A DNA stretch of 64,000 nt from Prunella strophiata (Eukaryota; Chordata; Aves; Passeriformes; Prunellidae): assembly GCA_036583965.1 (NCBI GenBank), contig JAZBQD010000018.1, positions 14,362,867 through 14,426,866 of the forward strand. Direction: 5' to 3'. Below the pieces are notes generated by a model, which saw only the letters and a list, made by a program, of their open reading frames with translations, searched no databases and had not been told where the DNA came from. The position numbers were made by a program, and so were the translations under genes. Below are positions 38,003 to 64,000 of the stretch, in pieces. The stretch's first letter is position 1. The number at the start of each line of letters is the position of its first letter.

Positions 38003-41000
38003 AGATCTGTGTCTTTTCTAGCAAGATAAAGTTCTTTTCTTTGGTGTCTTTATAGGCAGATAACAAGATATTCTGCCCCATAAATTGCCCAATAAATTCC
38101 TCTTCTCAGAAGAGGTGGTAAAACTTCATGTGTGCAAGAACAGGAAGACAAATCATGTCTCTGTTCTTCCTGCCAGCCCTGGAAACATTTGTATGAGAAG
38201 TGTGTAAAATTCACATTAATTGTTGGGTGGTTTGTGGCATGACTTGGACTTGTTCTTCTTGAGGAGGATACACACATGAATTGTTTTGTCATGAGAGTGG
38301 TAAACAAACTAGTCTGGGGATGAGGGGAGTTACAAGAACTGTGGGGTTTTGTCACAGAGCCCAAAACTTGAGGACTTCTCTTGTACTATATAAATATTTA
38401 AAACTTCTTGAGATCTTTATTGAGGGTTTCACAGATGAAGAGCAGTATTCTGGTCAGCCCAGCAGCACACTTTGCTAAATGAGGTCTTCCTTCTCTGGAG
38501 GTTCAGTTTATCCTGTGATAGGTATCTAGGACAGCTGAGCATGCACAACCTGAGTTCCCATGTCCTGTGACAGTCTGTGGTTTGGACTGCTGAAACCTTT
38601 ATTTCATGTCAACCTCTCTAGTTTTCCTCTGAGTTTCCTTGATGCATCTGGTCTGGTGAACACATAGTGGATCCAAGCACACAGTTCACATGTTTCTGTA
38701 TACTTGCTTACAACCTACAGCTTCATCATTTCATGTGGTACTGTGGAGTTACTGTGGAATGAGAAACACAGACTAGAAAAGTCCTGGTTTTCTTCTCTGA
38801 ACCATTCATCAGTTTAGTCGTGCAACTTAGCCTTAATGCTTAATTAATACAGGGTGGAATTTTCAAGTTTCAAAATAAAACTTCCATTTACCTCTACAAT
38901 GACTGAGCTGAGCTGCTGAATGCTATTCATGGACCTTACAAGTCAATGTCACCAATGAATTTTAGTTCCTGAATCTGGTACTCATGAGTATTAACTCTTC
39001 CACTGAGTTGTGCTGTGATAGTCTGAATGCTCTGTTGCATTAGTGTTCATATTTGTTATTCTCCCTGTGTACAGTGCATAAAGTACCTTTAGTGCTGCCA
39101 GAAATAAAATACATTGTTGTCTATTAGCTTGTTTTTGTTATATAGCTTAACCTGAGGTAGTAGTTACTGTTTCTATTTTGCCCTGTGTGCACCAGAGAAT
39201 ATAATGTTCTGAGCTGTCTTTTTGTTCATAATTGCCCAGTAATGTAAATATAAATTGTCTAAACAACATTGATAAAGGCATGTTGAAGCTATAATAAATA
39301 ATGCATTTAATGCAAATAATTTATCATCTTAAGTGAATGGTGTTGAAAAGGAAGTCAGTTATATTTCTAAAAAGTATATTTTTGTTATGAAACTTCTGCT
39401 GTAAAGCTTATTCAAAATTGACATTCTAAGATGTTCAGATTAATTTAATGAAGCCTTAAATACTGTGCCTGTAATTACTGGACTGTATGAGGATGCTTAG
39501 CTGAACTTCATAAAGAATGTCTGACTTTGTCACAGATACCTCTGATTAACATTTTGCCTAGTAAGAAGCTATTGAATCTTTCTTCCCAGATTGTGTTAAT
39601 CAGCAATATCATCATCCTCATGCTAACCCTTGTTATTAGCAGTTAAGATGCCATATTCCCAGCAAAGGTGTTACAAGTGGCCAATGTCCCATACTCTGTG
39701 TATAAATGGAGCTCATCTATGTGGTGAGCAGAAACAAAGCAAGTTAAATCAGTTTCAAGTTAGCATGAGGTTATGTTTGATATTTCTTTGCAGCATTCTG
39801 CAATGCTTCATTAGCAATGATTAGGAGGCTGTGTACCAAAGCATTCAGAGAGTGAGGCTGTCCACCTCCCTCTTGTCACTTTGCACACTTAGAGAGTAAC
39901 AGATCGATCATGAAAATTTTTAAAGCAGAAAAATAAGTTTTGTTTTCTCCAAGGTTAGTTATCAAAGCAGCAGAAGTCTTAAGTGTGTGAATCTATGTAC
40001 TTCTTTTGAAAGCCATCCAAAATATTAGAGATAAGTCAGTATTTTACATTTTTATGTACTTCACATTGTTCAGAAGCATGCCTGCAGAGCAGTTAATGTG
40101 GAATGTTAAAGACCCAATACAAAATTCATGTGTATTTTTAAGACACACTTGGCAAACCCTCTGTGTGACTGTCAGGCATTACTCCCCCATTAGCTCTTTT
40201 GCCAATAAATCTACCAGGACATTTGTGTCAAAACAGAATCTTTCCAAGGCTTTATCAGCTTGCTTCTGTTCTTGATTTCTGAATTTTTATTTTTATGTTG
40301 GCGTTGTAGTGGTGATATCATAAGTACTAGAAAATAGCACTGCTGAAATAATTCAGGAGTAGACAAGTGAAGGCCATTTGGTGCAAGTACCACAGAGAAA
40401 AGTGAAATAAAGTGAGTGAAATTAGAAGCTGATTTAAATGCTGAAGAGCTTTCACTTGTAGTCACAATCTTTAAATTAAAATATGGGTCCAAAAGTTGTT
40501 GATATGTCTCAGATTTTTTACCAAGTCTACTCCAATCCCATTAATTCAGATAAATCTGTTTATTGAAAGGAGCTGTCAGTACTTTTTTGTTTTCAAACAG
40601 AACTTCTACACACTATGCCCTGTTTTTCTTCTCAAGCACTTGGTAAATGAGACTTGATACCAGTCAAATGAATCGTTAAATATGCAAATATCTTAGTAGC
40701 TGGAAAGCCTTGGAAGTTGATAAGGAAGTTGCAGCTAATGGATTTCACTGGTATGTGACAAAAGGCTGATTACAGTGTGAGGGGGAAGGGAGGGGGAGCA
40801 GCACAGGGCATTAGCTATTAACAGATCAACTCATTCATGTGGAAGATTTAAAGTGCATCATTATTTCTACCTGGTTATTTACCTCACTGTTTCCTTTCTT
40901 CTTTAATCATTGGGAAAATAAAATTATCTGATCCAAACTCTTTGCAATTAACTAGAACTTTTCAACGACTGCTGTAAAATATTTACTTAATCATTTTATT

Positions 41001-41489
41001 GCTTTTTTTCACATGCACCTTTTATGGCTTTGTTGTTTAAATTGGAACAAGTAACAGAGAACAATAGGGACCCTCCTTGTTCCTGACTCACACACAAAAT
41101 GCTGTAGATTTTCTAGGTGCTTTTCTACATGTTACTGCTCTTGAGATTTTCAGCTATATAAAATTAGGGGAGCCTTTCAAGTGCACAACCTGCTTCAGCA
41201 TGGGCAGGAGTTCACCACACATCTTTAATAGGGTCATAGAACCAGGCTACCAGGAGAATCCCATCCTGACTCACCCGATCCACCTCTTTTCCATGCTGTG
41301 CAATTCACCTCAGAACTGAGCATGATCCAACCTAAACATAAGGATTTTATCTCTCCCTCCACCCTTGCAGTACTGGAAACTTGTGTCTCTGGTGAACAGA
41401 AAACTAATTTCCTGTAAGCACTGGTTAAAGTTGTGTAATCCAGTTTGTCTTTGTTGCCAGTGTTATGCATCTGAATAGCATTTCTCTGA

Positions 41490-41990
41490 AATTTATCACC
41501 CTGGCTCTGACTTTCTCTTTGCCAGCCTTCAGTCAGCTAGGCTAAACAAGCCATGCATTTCTAATCTTTGAATTCATAAAACAAATCCCTTAATCTGAGG
41601 TGTTTTCTGCACCTTCTCCAGTTTTAATTCCTTTTTCAGCCCAGGTAATACAAATCCTGCACACTTGTGCAATTTGCTTCACCAAGGGCTTATCCAGGCC
41701 TCATGCAATGTCTCCAGTATCCCCTATCTCAACTGATTTATTTCTTCTAGTACATCATAGTTTTCTTTTTCATGGATAAATAATATTCATGGTTCTTAAC
41801 TGACCCTGTATTGACTAATCTGTGTCTTCCAGCTAGTCCCTTGTTAGCAGCAGAATTTTTGGATGCTAGCCCTTAAGTCCCTGCTCTCCAAGGGTATTAA
41901 TCTAATTCCCATTTAGGTGTTTCTGGGTTGTAAACTTGATCTTGTTTCTGTACATTAACCCTCCAGATCATTGCACCACAGTTAAGTGGA
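41490..41990 (-). mobile_element. Degraded CR1-like LINE relic
   Basis: Read on the minus strand, the region resembles the ancient amniote CR1/L3 class. The plus strand has GGCTAAACAAGCC, later TGCACCTTCTCCAG, then a CTGTATTGAC...CTAGTCC block and CCTCCAGATCATTGC. These follow the order expected of an antisense CR1 3' region. The copy is very diverged, with no open frame, so the limits are approximate. Confidence 0.45.
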
Positions 41991-42714
41991 AGAGTAGCTC
42001 TGGTGTATTTCAGATGAAGAATACCTATGGTTATTTTTACAGCTCCATAAACAGCATTAAAATCCACAGGTGTGTTTGGATTGGCTTGGTATTTAATGTG
42101 TCATAGGGGAACCCAAAGGGGATTAGGCATCTGTGATCACTTTAACAAGGGAAACCCGAAATATACAGCCTCATTGCCCAAGCCAGGAAATTAAAAAAAA
42201 AAAAAAAAAGGTCAAGATTGTCAGCTTTTGTTTTTTCATACTTCTGAATGTGAAACTTTGAGTTTTTTAATCTGGCAACAGAACTGGAGGGTGTATGTAG
42301 ACAAATAGATACTTTTTCATTTGTGCTAAATCAGCTCCTACAGCCACACAAGCTTATAGAATATGCAAGAATTTGTAAAATATATCTAGTTATTTAGCAG
42401 AATGGGGGGATTTAAGTTTAAGTTTTAGGGATAATAGTGAAAGATCTCTGTTAAAATACATGACTGCCAAAGCATTGGATGCCATCTCTGTTCACCCCTT
42501 TCTGAGGCAAGAGACAATTTGCAGTTTTTGACAGGTGTAATTAAAACCTTTACTTTTAAATTTAAACATGTCCTATGGAAACTGCATTCTCAGTGATATG
42601 CCTCCCCTTCCCTTCCACCCATTCCAGGTGGATTATTTAGGTCCCAGTCAATGACTGTTGGTCAGTGGCTGGGAGCTGGCATCTCCTGCACGGCTTCTGT
42701 GCCGTACCGAGATG

Positions 42715-42806
42715 TTCCTTAACATCTCAGTTTCTGCAGAAAATACCCACTTTGACTATTCAGTGCACCAAACCCAGTGAGGTAAAGCATGGGGAAAGCT
42801 GCCACT
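42715..42806 (-). repeat. Dispersed 92-bp repeat, copy 2 (inverted)
   Basis: Reverse-complement partner of 37911-38002, about 94% identical by eye, 4.7 kb away in the same intron. One end coincides with a perfect 8-bp palindrome, GAGATGTT-CCTT-AACATCTC at 42709-42728, which copy 1 lacks. ACGGC...GCCGT lies just before it. Confidence 0.75.
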
Positions 42807-44631
42807 GTGCATAGTGACTGCCTGTAAAGTGGGGGGTGGGAAGGGCACCCCAGAGACCTGTCTGCTCTGCTTAGATGTTGTGTGGGAATGACCTCTGTAC
42901 CTCCTGCCTGAAATCTGGAGCTGGGCACTGTGGAACTCACAGGAGCACATCAGCACTCTTCCAACTGCTCCCTGCTTCCCAGAGCCCCAGCATCATTCCT
43001 GCCCATGGCAGTTCCCATCACAGCATTTCCATCTCTGGGTTGCTGAGGGAGACATGGTTGTATTCCTGCTGTAACATGCTGCCATGACTGGGTTGGGATA
43101 AGGGCTCTGGAAGCAGTCCAAAGCAAGGGAAGGCTTTGTTCAGCTGGTAACTCTTGTTCCTTGCCTTTCATCACTAAACTGGATGCCATCCACATCTTTT
43201 CCAAAAGTGCATTGCATTCCAGACAGGCCTCTGAGGCAGCTGGATCTGGGCTGGATGAGGGGAACCAGAAGTGGTGACAATACAGCATTGAATGCAAAAT
43301 TTAAAGGGGGTGTCAGAGTAGCCAGACCTTTCCACCAGAATGTAGAAAATAAAAGCTTAAAATTTAATATCTTATGTAAATGAGCAGCCAGTAGTGCCCC
43401 TCCCCATCAGTTCTGCCCTCTTTTCACCCCTGCCTCACTTCCTCCTCTGTGCTCAACAGCTGGTGAGGCTGAAGCTGGTTGATGGTGTGTGAAGAGCACA
43501 AAGACACAACCTGAGGAAGCATTAATTGCAGGAGAGCACTGGGAGAGTAAAAGCTGCCCCCAAAGGACAACCTGCTCCAAAGTGGACGCAATGTGTGCAG
43601 CACATGTCACTGGACTGTAATTTGGTGGGACTGGGATGATGTGTTTCTTCTGAGTCCATGGCAGTGTAGACGTGGGAACACCCCCTGTGATACCTGCCTG
43701 GTCAGCCAGAAAGATGAGAATGGAGTGTCTGGTTTGTGGAGACAGTCTAGGCTGGGAGATGGAATTGTCTTGGTTTTTATGCAAGGAAGTCTGGGTTTTA
43801 CTCTTTGTTTTTTACCATATCCAGTTAAATGTAGCCTTTTAATTAAGGATAAGCCAGTGTTTCTACCACAAACTCATAAAGAAACCCACTAAATTATTTG
43901 TTGGGTTTTTATAAATCAGGCAGTCTCTTGAGAGGAAAGGTCTAGGACTAAATTAGCAAGAATGCTGCAGGTCAGGTTTGAAGTACTGCATGGTGACAGA
44001 ATTGTTTGGGAAGATTTGCCTGGAATTATCTTTCTGCTTATCTGAGTTACCCTGCTGAAATCACTCAGATTATTTAAGTGAAAAGTGTCTTTCCACAGTC
44101 AAGAATTTTCAGGGTTTTTTATTGAATAGTGAGTCCATTAAAGCAGGGCTGGCTTATTACTAAACCTTTAACTGAAATGCTGCTCTCCAGAAAGGTGTGT
44201 AACAATCTCTTCACAATATCAAACTTCAAAAAAATGTTCCTAAATAAGCATGGACAATATGGTGGCATGAAATCTCTGGTTCCTTTTTCATTAAGTGGTG
44301 CATTTTATCTTCCATATGTCATTCCAATCAGGTAGGGGTGGTGTTTTTTCAGCTATAAATCAGCAGTTTGATTTTATGATGTTTTTATGGCAGTTCTTAC
44401 AGTACATCTGTTTGTCATTGAAGAAAGGTTCATTTTAGGCATAGAGATTATTATAACAAGGAGGGCAACCAAAGATAATCAGCCATTTGAACATAATACT
44501 AATTTCTGTGTAATGCACATAATTTAGGTAGCTCTTACAAAAAACTTGCATGACAGCTAATGGAGCACCAAACTTAGCTTGAGCCAAGTAAATCCTGAGT
44601 GAAATCCTATTTATTCATTTGGACAGAATAT

Positions 44632-44655
44632 TTCCTACACCTAAGTGTGTAGGAA
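44632..44655. repeat. Perfect 9-bp stem hairpin
   Basis: TTCCTACAC, six-base loop, GTGTAGGAA. Isolated within an intron; no T tract or gene context to make it a terminator. Confidence 0.5.
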
Positions 44656-47480
44656 GGTTTGATTAACATTGTATTTAGGTTTTTGTCTCCTCAATTCTCA
44701 CTTCTCTTTCTCAAAACAAGCATGGCAAACATATCCAAAAGATATATTCAAAGGAATTCTGGAACCCAGGCAATGTCTGAGAGAGTCCATGGGACACTTA
44801 GAATTGTGAGCCTGATGAGTTTTCATGCTACAAATGTTGAAAAGGCCCTGGTCAAAGTATGCCTCCATTAGCTTTGGGTTCTTTAGCATTTTTTGATTCT
44901 TTGTGGTTAGCCACCATATGTCCAGAGTCTGGGTTACAATGTCCTTATTTTCTGTGTGATTGGGAAGTTTGTGCCTTCTCTTCAGCCTATATCTTATCTT
45001 CTGTGTCTTTCTCAGGAAATAGATTTAAAGGTAAGGTAATACAAGAGTTGATAGACATAATCTCACAGATTTTGATAAAAAACAGCCCACTGAAATTACT
45101 GTCAAAATATACAGAAGGGAAACAAAGTTTAGAAGTCTGTTTGAAGATGTAGTATCAGTACCTTTAATTCTGTTTGTAATTATCTAAAAACCACAACAAA
45201 ACAAATACCAAAAGCCCCACATCCAAAGCAGAGCATATCCTTATATATACACAAAGTGCTTAAAAATTCCCAACAGTTTGAATACACTACATTTGAAGTA
45301 ATATTTTAAAGAGCTGGCAAGACTATGCCTTTTTCAGCAGTCTGTTGAATACTGTTGAATAGTTTTTCATTCCTGACTTAGAAACTGATTATGCATCCAC
45401 TGAGCATAAAACTTAAAAGTAGTGAGCAAAGTCCAATCAACATTTTTATAGGAAAACACAGGAGTCAGTGCCGAAGTGTTCTGTGAAGCTGTTCAAGTGT
45501 CCTGGCTTGCTTAGACTGACTCCTCTGTGGCCCAGGCAGATTTTAAAGTTTAAAAATCTTCACTTTCACTTGAAAAGGCTTCCTGGAATACACAGTAAGT
45601 AATGCTTTTAGCTCCTCAGCACATAACAATAAGTCCAAATACAATTTGAAAAACTAAGAACCTTTTAAAATTTCAGAAGCTTCTTACAAGAATTAAAACA
45701 ACAAGGAGATGATGAGTGGGATGATGGAGGTCTGTGCTCTCTGTAGGGAAACACTCAGAGTGCCCTGTGTCCCTTGGGAATGGGGCTGCACTGCCAGACT
45801 TTGGGTATTCATGGGTGATCTGAATCTTCCTGTGCAAGCTTTTACTTCTCCCTCTTGACTCTGTGGGAAATTTAGGCTCACTTAGTCCCTACCTGCAGAC
45901 CAAAATTCTCAGCTGTGGCATCATCCTCAGGTCCCCTCCCATGTGCCCACATCATTAAAGCTGGAGGTGATGGTGATGAGATGTTGTAATTTGTTAAGCA
46001 GTCAGACTGAGTCTTAGCTGATGTTGCCAGTTCAGGTAGCACATAGGAAAGAGCCAGATCCTGTATGGTCCTCCAGAGACTCTCCACCCAGAGAGTATTC
46101 AGCAAGGGACATGGGAAATCTGAGGGCATTTGCCTGCACCAAAAGCTCAGTTTCCCCAGAGACATCTCCCACAGGTGTGGTTCGCCCATTTCCCAAGCAG
46201 TGCATGTACAAATGTACAGGTACAAAAAAGCAGTGCAGTTGTACATTTCTGCATGAATTAAAATACCTCACTATATAAAATTTCTGATTTTTCTCTTCTT
46301 CAAATTTATGAAGAATCTTGTTTTATGCCAGACCCATTTGTATGGCCATATATTGATTTTTAAAGGCAGGCTTATAGAAAGTTACTAGATTGTATGATCA
46401 GCCTTGTCTGTCATGAAAGTAGCTTGGAAAGGAAGGTAAGTGTGAAAAGTATAATTCAATCTGAGTATAATGTATGAGAATGATGTATGTAAGAATGTTT
46501 TAAGAAATCAGCATCATTTAGATGGTGCTGAAAAGATTATGTATTCTGTTGTAATTTTGAGAATCTTTAAAGTGAAGTGCAAAATATAAAATAGAGTGGA
46601 TCTGTGAAAACCTTAATGTTGTGTCCTTTGTCTCATCGTGAAGCAAGTGGTTGTCTATGGAAGCTCTGACACATGCTATTCAGTCTCCTTAGTGTATGTT
46701 TCTTAATGTGTGTTCCATTGCTGTTAAAGAGGTGTTAATTAGATTAAAGGAAACTTTCCAATTACCTAGCCTAAAACAAGTCCTGGTCACAATGTAAAAA
46801 ATACTGTATATTTTCCTAAACATTCTGAAGCAGGTTCCAAAAATCCCACTGACTGTGTGTGTTCCTGTTTTCTACAGCATCTTAAAAAAAAATACTTGTA
46901 GCATTTACAATAATTGTTAGAGAGATCACCTATTTGAAGACTAAGACTGTCAGTTCAGTTGTCTTAACAAAAGAATAGTTCTATACTTCCAGTATATCTC
47001 TTTTTAGACAGCACTGAAATAAAACATGTGAATGTTTTCTTCACTATTTCATTATTTTCATTTATTTATTGAAATAACTACACTGACTTCTGTTGTTTGA
47101 TGTTTGTATAAATGATAAAGTAAGTCAGGCTAACTGTTTAGTTAGGAGGATTCACTCCCTGTCTCTTTAGACTATCATCCTACAAATGCTTATATAATTT
47201 ACTTGGCATATATGTGTAGCATGTTTTCAATTAAATGAATATTGATGGAAATATTACCCTAGGTTATAAAATAATCAGAGATTGGTTTAGTTCTGTTTTG
47301 TGAAACACCAAATGCTTTAATGTGACTTAACTATTAAACATGTGTGCAGCTACTTCCAGTGCACATAGTTCCCAGTTTCTATGTGTAAAATAAAATGCAT
47401 ATTAATGTGTGCTATCTGTGTATGAAATTTGCAGATACTAAGAAAAAGTGCAATGTTAATGGTATATCTTTGTTTTGTAG

Positions 47481-47564
47481 CTTGGATCATCCTCCTCTGT
47501 GCCTTTTACATCCATATTCTCGCAGCTGTTTATGACTGTTGTAGTCCCTCTTATTATTGGACAG
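47481..47564 (+). CDS. SLC10A7: SLC10A7 84-bp internal exon
   Basis: Twenty-eight codons, phase 0 at both ends, between TGTTTTGTAG and GTATGT. The peptide runs [17 protein letters not shown] and then [11 protein letters not shown]. It gives a short polar Ser-rich turn followed by a hydrophobic transmembrane helix. It corresponds to about residues 158-185 of the human protein (recalled numbering). It joins in frame to the 36-bp exon before it and to IVRRYIKDW after it. No frameshift or stop. The match to SLC10A7 is essentially exact in my memory of the family. Confidence 0.95.
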
Positions 47565-60797
<13,233 letters not shown>

Positions 60798-60849
60798 TAT
60801 TTTCTGTTCAGATGAGCTTCATGTTTTTGACTTTCCTCTTCTCCACAAG
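60798..60849 (+). CDS. SLC10A7: SLC10A7 52-bp internal exon
   Basis: Entered in phase 1 after CTCTTTCAG and left in phase 2 at GTAAGT. With the base carried over it reads IFSVQMSFMFLTFLFSTR. Nearly all of this is a transmembrane helix ending in a positively charged Ser-Thr-Arg, whose Arg codon is split with the next exon. The phase fit on both sides identifies this short exon securely. Compared with my recollection of the human protein it has a few conservative changes (Val, Met and Phe for other hydrophobics). Confidence 0.94.
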
Positions 60850-62369
60850 GTAAGTGAATGTTCTGAATCCCAACCTTTGAATATTTCTTTTGTGCGATAT
60901 CTTTGGTTTGGGTGACAAAGTTTATGCAAATGTGTAAAGGCAGGTTTCTGAATAGGGGTGACCTCATTTTGGTATTTCATATTGCCCTTACTGCATTTGC
61001 TCTGTTACAGTTTCACAGGCTAAGAGAGCAGGACCTGAATTCTGTCCTTTCTTGTGTGTTAATTACAGAGTTGTTAAATCTCAATCAATCACTGCTATAC
61101 CTCATCCACTGATAAAAATGGATTTGCACAGATGTCACTGAAGGTATAATTTGCCCTGCAGACATACTGATGACATATGAGAGAGAGAACTCAGTTTGAC
61201 TTTTTACATCTCAAGATATATTTGCTGTGCTGGCAATTCACTCCTCTCTGTATATGTCAAATTTGCTACATTTATATGGTGATTCTTAAAAGATAGCTGT
61301 CCTGAACTAATGTTTGGTAGAGCTTTTTTTTTTTAAAAAAAAAAAAAAAAATCAACCAGGAAGGGACAGTTGTCCATTCACTTCTCAAAAACTAGTACTG
61401 TGAGAGTGGTGTTAGCCAGTGACTCAGGGCATCACTGGTGCTGGTTGGAGTAGCCACAGTTGTCCTCTCACTTAGGCTTAGAGCAGTATTTGTTTAGCAG
61501 CTCTCTGCTGAAAGGGGAGTGCCACAACACAGCAGACTCCAAGCATATGCTTTATATAAATTAAACAGGATCCATAAGGGAGAATCACAAAGAAAGGTAC
61601 AGTGTCTTAGAGCTACTTAGGCTTTTTTTAGTGCCACAAGAAAATTTCTCTGTGACAAGATCATAACCTAGCCTTAAAAGGTATTTTAAAATAACTTCTG
61701 AACTGCTAGACCTAACCTGGGGGGAAGATATGCCCCAACTGTGAAATCTAAAATACCTTAAGCAGTAGCCAGCTCAGTATAGTAAATATTTGTCACAGAA
61801 CTACTCCTAATTTTGAGCAAAGGGTGATCCATTGGCCAGCCATATCTCTCTCTGTATATATGCCATATTCCCACCCTTCCTGGCCTTAGTCCCAGTGTTT
61901 AAACTCTTAGATGTAGTTTATCTCTGAAGTGGAAGCTAACTCCTTAGTGTGGACTCAATATATGCTCAAACTGAGCATTTTGTTATGTTCCATACTAGAA
62001 GAAGAAATAATAGGTCATTTTATCTTATTTTGTGGAGGCAAGTGGCCCCTGCTGTGATATTTTTGCATGTTTGACAAAATAAACTGGGCTGGAATAAAGT
62101 TGTGTCCTACACACCATGTCTTCAAAATTTCTATCCTTCACATGGGAGTGTATTCATTAGAGAGCTTGCCACAACAGAGAAATAATTCTGCTAAAAAAAA
62201 AAAATAAAATCAAACACTACTGTTCATTTATGGGTGGAATTATTTCTGTCACTAGACTGATCAAAGTGAAGTGAACGTGTATATGGATCCTCAAAGTAAT
62301 AATTTTGATAGATGCTGTTTTAAGAAGATTTTTGCTATCAGAGGTTATTAAAACTCTTTTGTTTTGTAG
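60850..62369 (+). other. SLC10A7: SLC10A7 intron (1.5 kb)
   Basis: Bounded by GTAAGT and CTCTTTTGTTTTGTAG. Contains a T11A17 palindromic run at 61324-61351, which is prone to length variation. No other feature. Confidence 0.85.
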
Positions 62370-62443
62370 GAATAACTCTACTTTCACACCAGCAGACACA
62401 GTGGCTATCGTTTTCTGCTCCACACACAAATCCCTCACCCTGG
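62370..62443 (+). CDS. SLC10A7: SLC10A7 74-bp internal exon
   Basis: Entered in phase 2 after GTTTTGTAG and left in phase 1 at GTAAGT. After completing Arg it encodes [13 protein letters not shown] and then [11 protein letters not shown]. This is a polar loop with an Asn-Asn-Ser possible glycosylation motif (NNS), followed by a helix containing the well-conserved Ser-Thr-His-Lys segment. Such discontinuous polar stretches line the transport core in the SLC10 fold; a role here is inference. The trailing G starts the Gly codon that should open the next exon, which is not in the window. Confidence 0.95.
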
Positions 62444-63399
62444 GTAAGTCTGGAGATAAGCTTGTGAGCAAAACAACAATAACATTCATGCCTTGCTGTG
62501 TTGAAAAAAGAAATTGGTTTAGTTGCTGGTTTTTCTGATCAAATGTTTTTGGGTTTAGTGTGACAAGTACTGCTACCAGTATGATACTAATGGTAGGATA
62601 ATATTCTTGCACAGATGAAATTAATGCTTCCTACAGGGCAGAGAACACAATCTTCTCAGCTGAGATTTTAGTGGCTGTAGAGTAAGACCACCTGATTTGT
62701 GGAAAGCTGCATTTTTTTTCCTGTTCTTATTCTGCTCTGTTGCCTAATCCAATGCTGATAAAATTTCAGGTTTATTTCTGAAGAGATGGCTAGGTGTATC
62801 TGCCCAGTTTGACAGTAAAATCTTACATCTAAAAGCTGGATTGTACAAGGTGAAGATCAAAAGACATAGTGTATTCAGAAATCACAAATAGGATAATACT
62901 CTTTTGCTTAATATGAGCAAAATGTATGTGTTGAAGTCTGCAGATACTTTGGATAGCTTTATTTCTTGGCATTCATTTAGCAAAACATCATAGAGATATT
63001 TGTCACTTATGACCCCATTGTGATAATAGAATCTTCTGATGGATATCCAGAAAATACTGTTAAATCAGAAATGCTTACTAGCCACTTGCTGCTGGTTCAT
63101 CCATTATGTTCAGTCAGGGACACAACTGGATTGTTTTCAGATTATAAAAACAGATGTTTGGTAAAGCATATATGACTGAACATCTGACTCTTTTCAAGAG
63201 TGTATCTATGAAAGAGGAACACAGCTAGTGTCAATGACAAGGGTAAGAGCTCAGTCTGAAACAGGGGAAGAACAAGTTGGGACTTAGATGTTTTCCAAGT
63301 CAGTTTGATAGAGTGAAACTCACCTCAGGGTTCTTTGCTTCAGCCAGGCCTGTGCTGCAGAACTGTTAGCAAGTGCCTTTGAAAGTCTGTGGGAAGTGG
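62444..63399 (+). other. SLC10A7: SLC10A7 intron, 5' part
   Basis: Starts GTAAGT and continues to the window end through the LINE relic. No acceptor followed by the expected next SLC10A7 segment was found. Confidence 0.75.
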
Positions 63400-63990
63400 A
63401 GGAATACCTGGAAGACAAAGAAAAGTCAAACAAAATGTCTCTTTTTACAGTGGAACTGAGGAGGGGACAAGGAATTATAGATCAGTGAGTTTAAACTTCA
63501 TTTTGTAGAAAAACTACTGAACCAAGCCATTAAATAAATTATTTTAAAAGTGTAGGAAGAACAAGGAAATGAGTAGCGGCCCCATAGCTTTGTCAAATTC
63601 ATAGCATACTAAACTAACCTACCTTCCTTTCACACAGGGTCCTAGTGGGTTGCAGGGAAGCAGCAAAAGTTGTGTGGCTTGAGAGTGTTATGGCTTTTGA
63701 TATTTGCACAACATTTTGGTCTCCATAATTCAGAAATTATGTGGACTAACTGGAAAGAAATGAGAAGAGAGTGCCATGAATGATCATAGACCTGAAAAAC
63801 GTGATCCCAGAGGTAGATGGAAGCAGTTGGGGTTGTTGAGAGAAGATAACTGAAATACTGCAGTGATCTTCAAATGAATAAAAGGTTGATGCAAAGAAGG
63901 AAGAAAGTAGCTCTGTCACAGTGGACTTTGTAAAGGGAAGGACTTTGTTGCAGTGATGATGATTTAAGCTAACAGTCAGGGAAACCTGTC
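63400..63990 (+). mobile_element. Ancient CR1-like LINE ORF2 relic
   Basis: Diverged blocks follow the order of the CR1 reverse-transcriptase region: GGACAAGGAATTATAGATCA then GTGAGTTTAAACTTC, TTTGTCAAATTCATAGC, GTTATGGCTTTTGATA, and near 63820 GGTTGGGGTTGTTGAGAG-like sequence followed by CTTCAAATGAATAAAAGG. No frame is open over any length. Limits are approximate and the copy may continue past the window. Confidence 0.55.
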
Positions 63991-64000
63991 TAGTGTAAAA

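Larger units (their letters stand above)
36594..47480 (+). other. SLC10A7: SLC10A7 intron (10.9 kb)
   Basis: Bounded by GTAAGTA and TGTTTTGTAG. It holds an inverted pair of 92-bp repeats at 37911 and 42715, a degraded CR1 relic on the minus strand at about 41490-41990, an A run at 42193-42209, and a small hairpin at 44632-44655. Nothing else recognised. Confidence 0.85.

Noticed and set aside
61324..61351. T11A17 palindrome as a terminator or hairpin
   Set aside because: A simple A/T low-complexity run inside a host intron; transcription of this gene is by Pol II and needs no such signal.

Overview
The window is animal nuclear DNA, AT-rich and intron-dominated, and most likely from a bird. 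The evidence for a bird is a diagnostic CR1 LINE 3' end at about 3807-4145, older CR1 relics elsewhere, and a young LTR retroelement with intact pol. A passerine is plausible, but the sequence alone does not prove it.

The host gene is SLC10A7 on the + strand, partial at both ends. Five coding exons are clear: 36558-36593, 47481-47564, 57715-57880, 60798-60849 and 62370-62443. They join in one continuous frame (phases 0/0, 0/0, 0/1, 1/2, 2/1) across 412 coding bases. They encode the middle-to-late membrane core of the Golgi-associated solute carrier family 10 member 7. The upstream exons and the terminal exons were not found and should lie outside the window. The remaining host sequence is intron.

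The accessory element is a provirus at 5856-12411, inserted in the SLC10A7 intron in the same orientation as the gene. Its order is: 5' LTR, a primer-binding site matching the tRNA-Lys(CUU) 3' end, a leader broken by a 500-T block, gag, one in-frame UAG, pol (protease, RT, RNase H, integrase), then the 3' LTR. No env and no dUTPase are visible. The two LTRs show no substitutions by eye and differ only by small indels, so the insertion is young. The RT and integrase look class III (ERVL-like). The gag N-terminal region is damaged: TAG at 7324 plus a frame-hopping tandem repeat. Pol is uninterrupted for over 1,040 codons.

Two runs of exactly 500 T (274-773 and 6641-7140) are best read as assembly-gap placeholders rather than biology. 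The second lies inside the provirus leader, so the true leader length is unknown.

The observation most worth following up is the gag/pol junction. Gag and pol share one frame, and the separating UAG sits in a TAGAGG / CCTCTA / TAGAGG arrangement that allows two competing hairpins, a candidate stop-codon readthrough signal.
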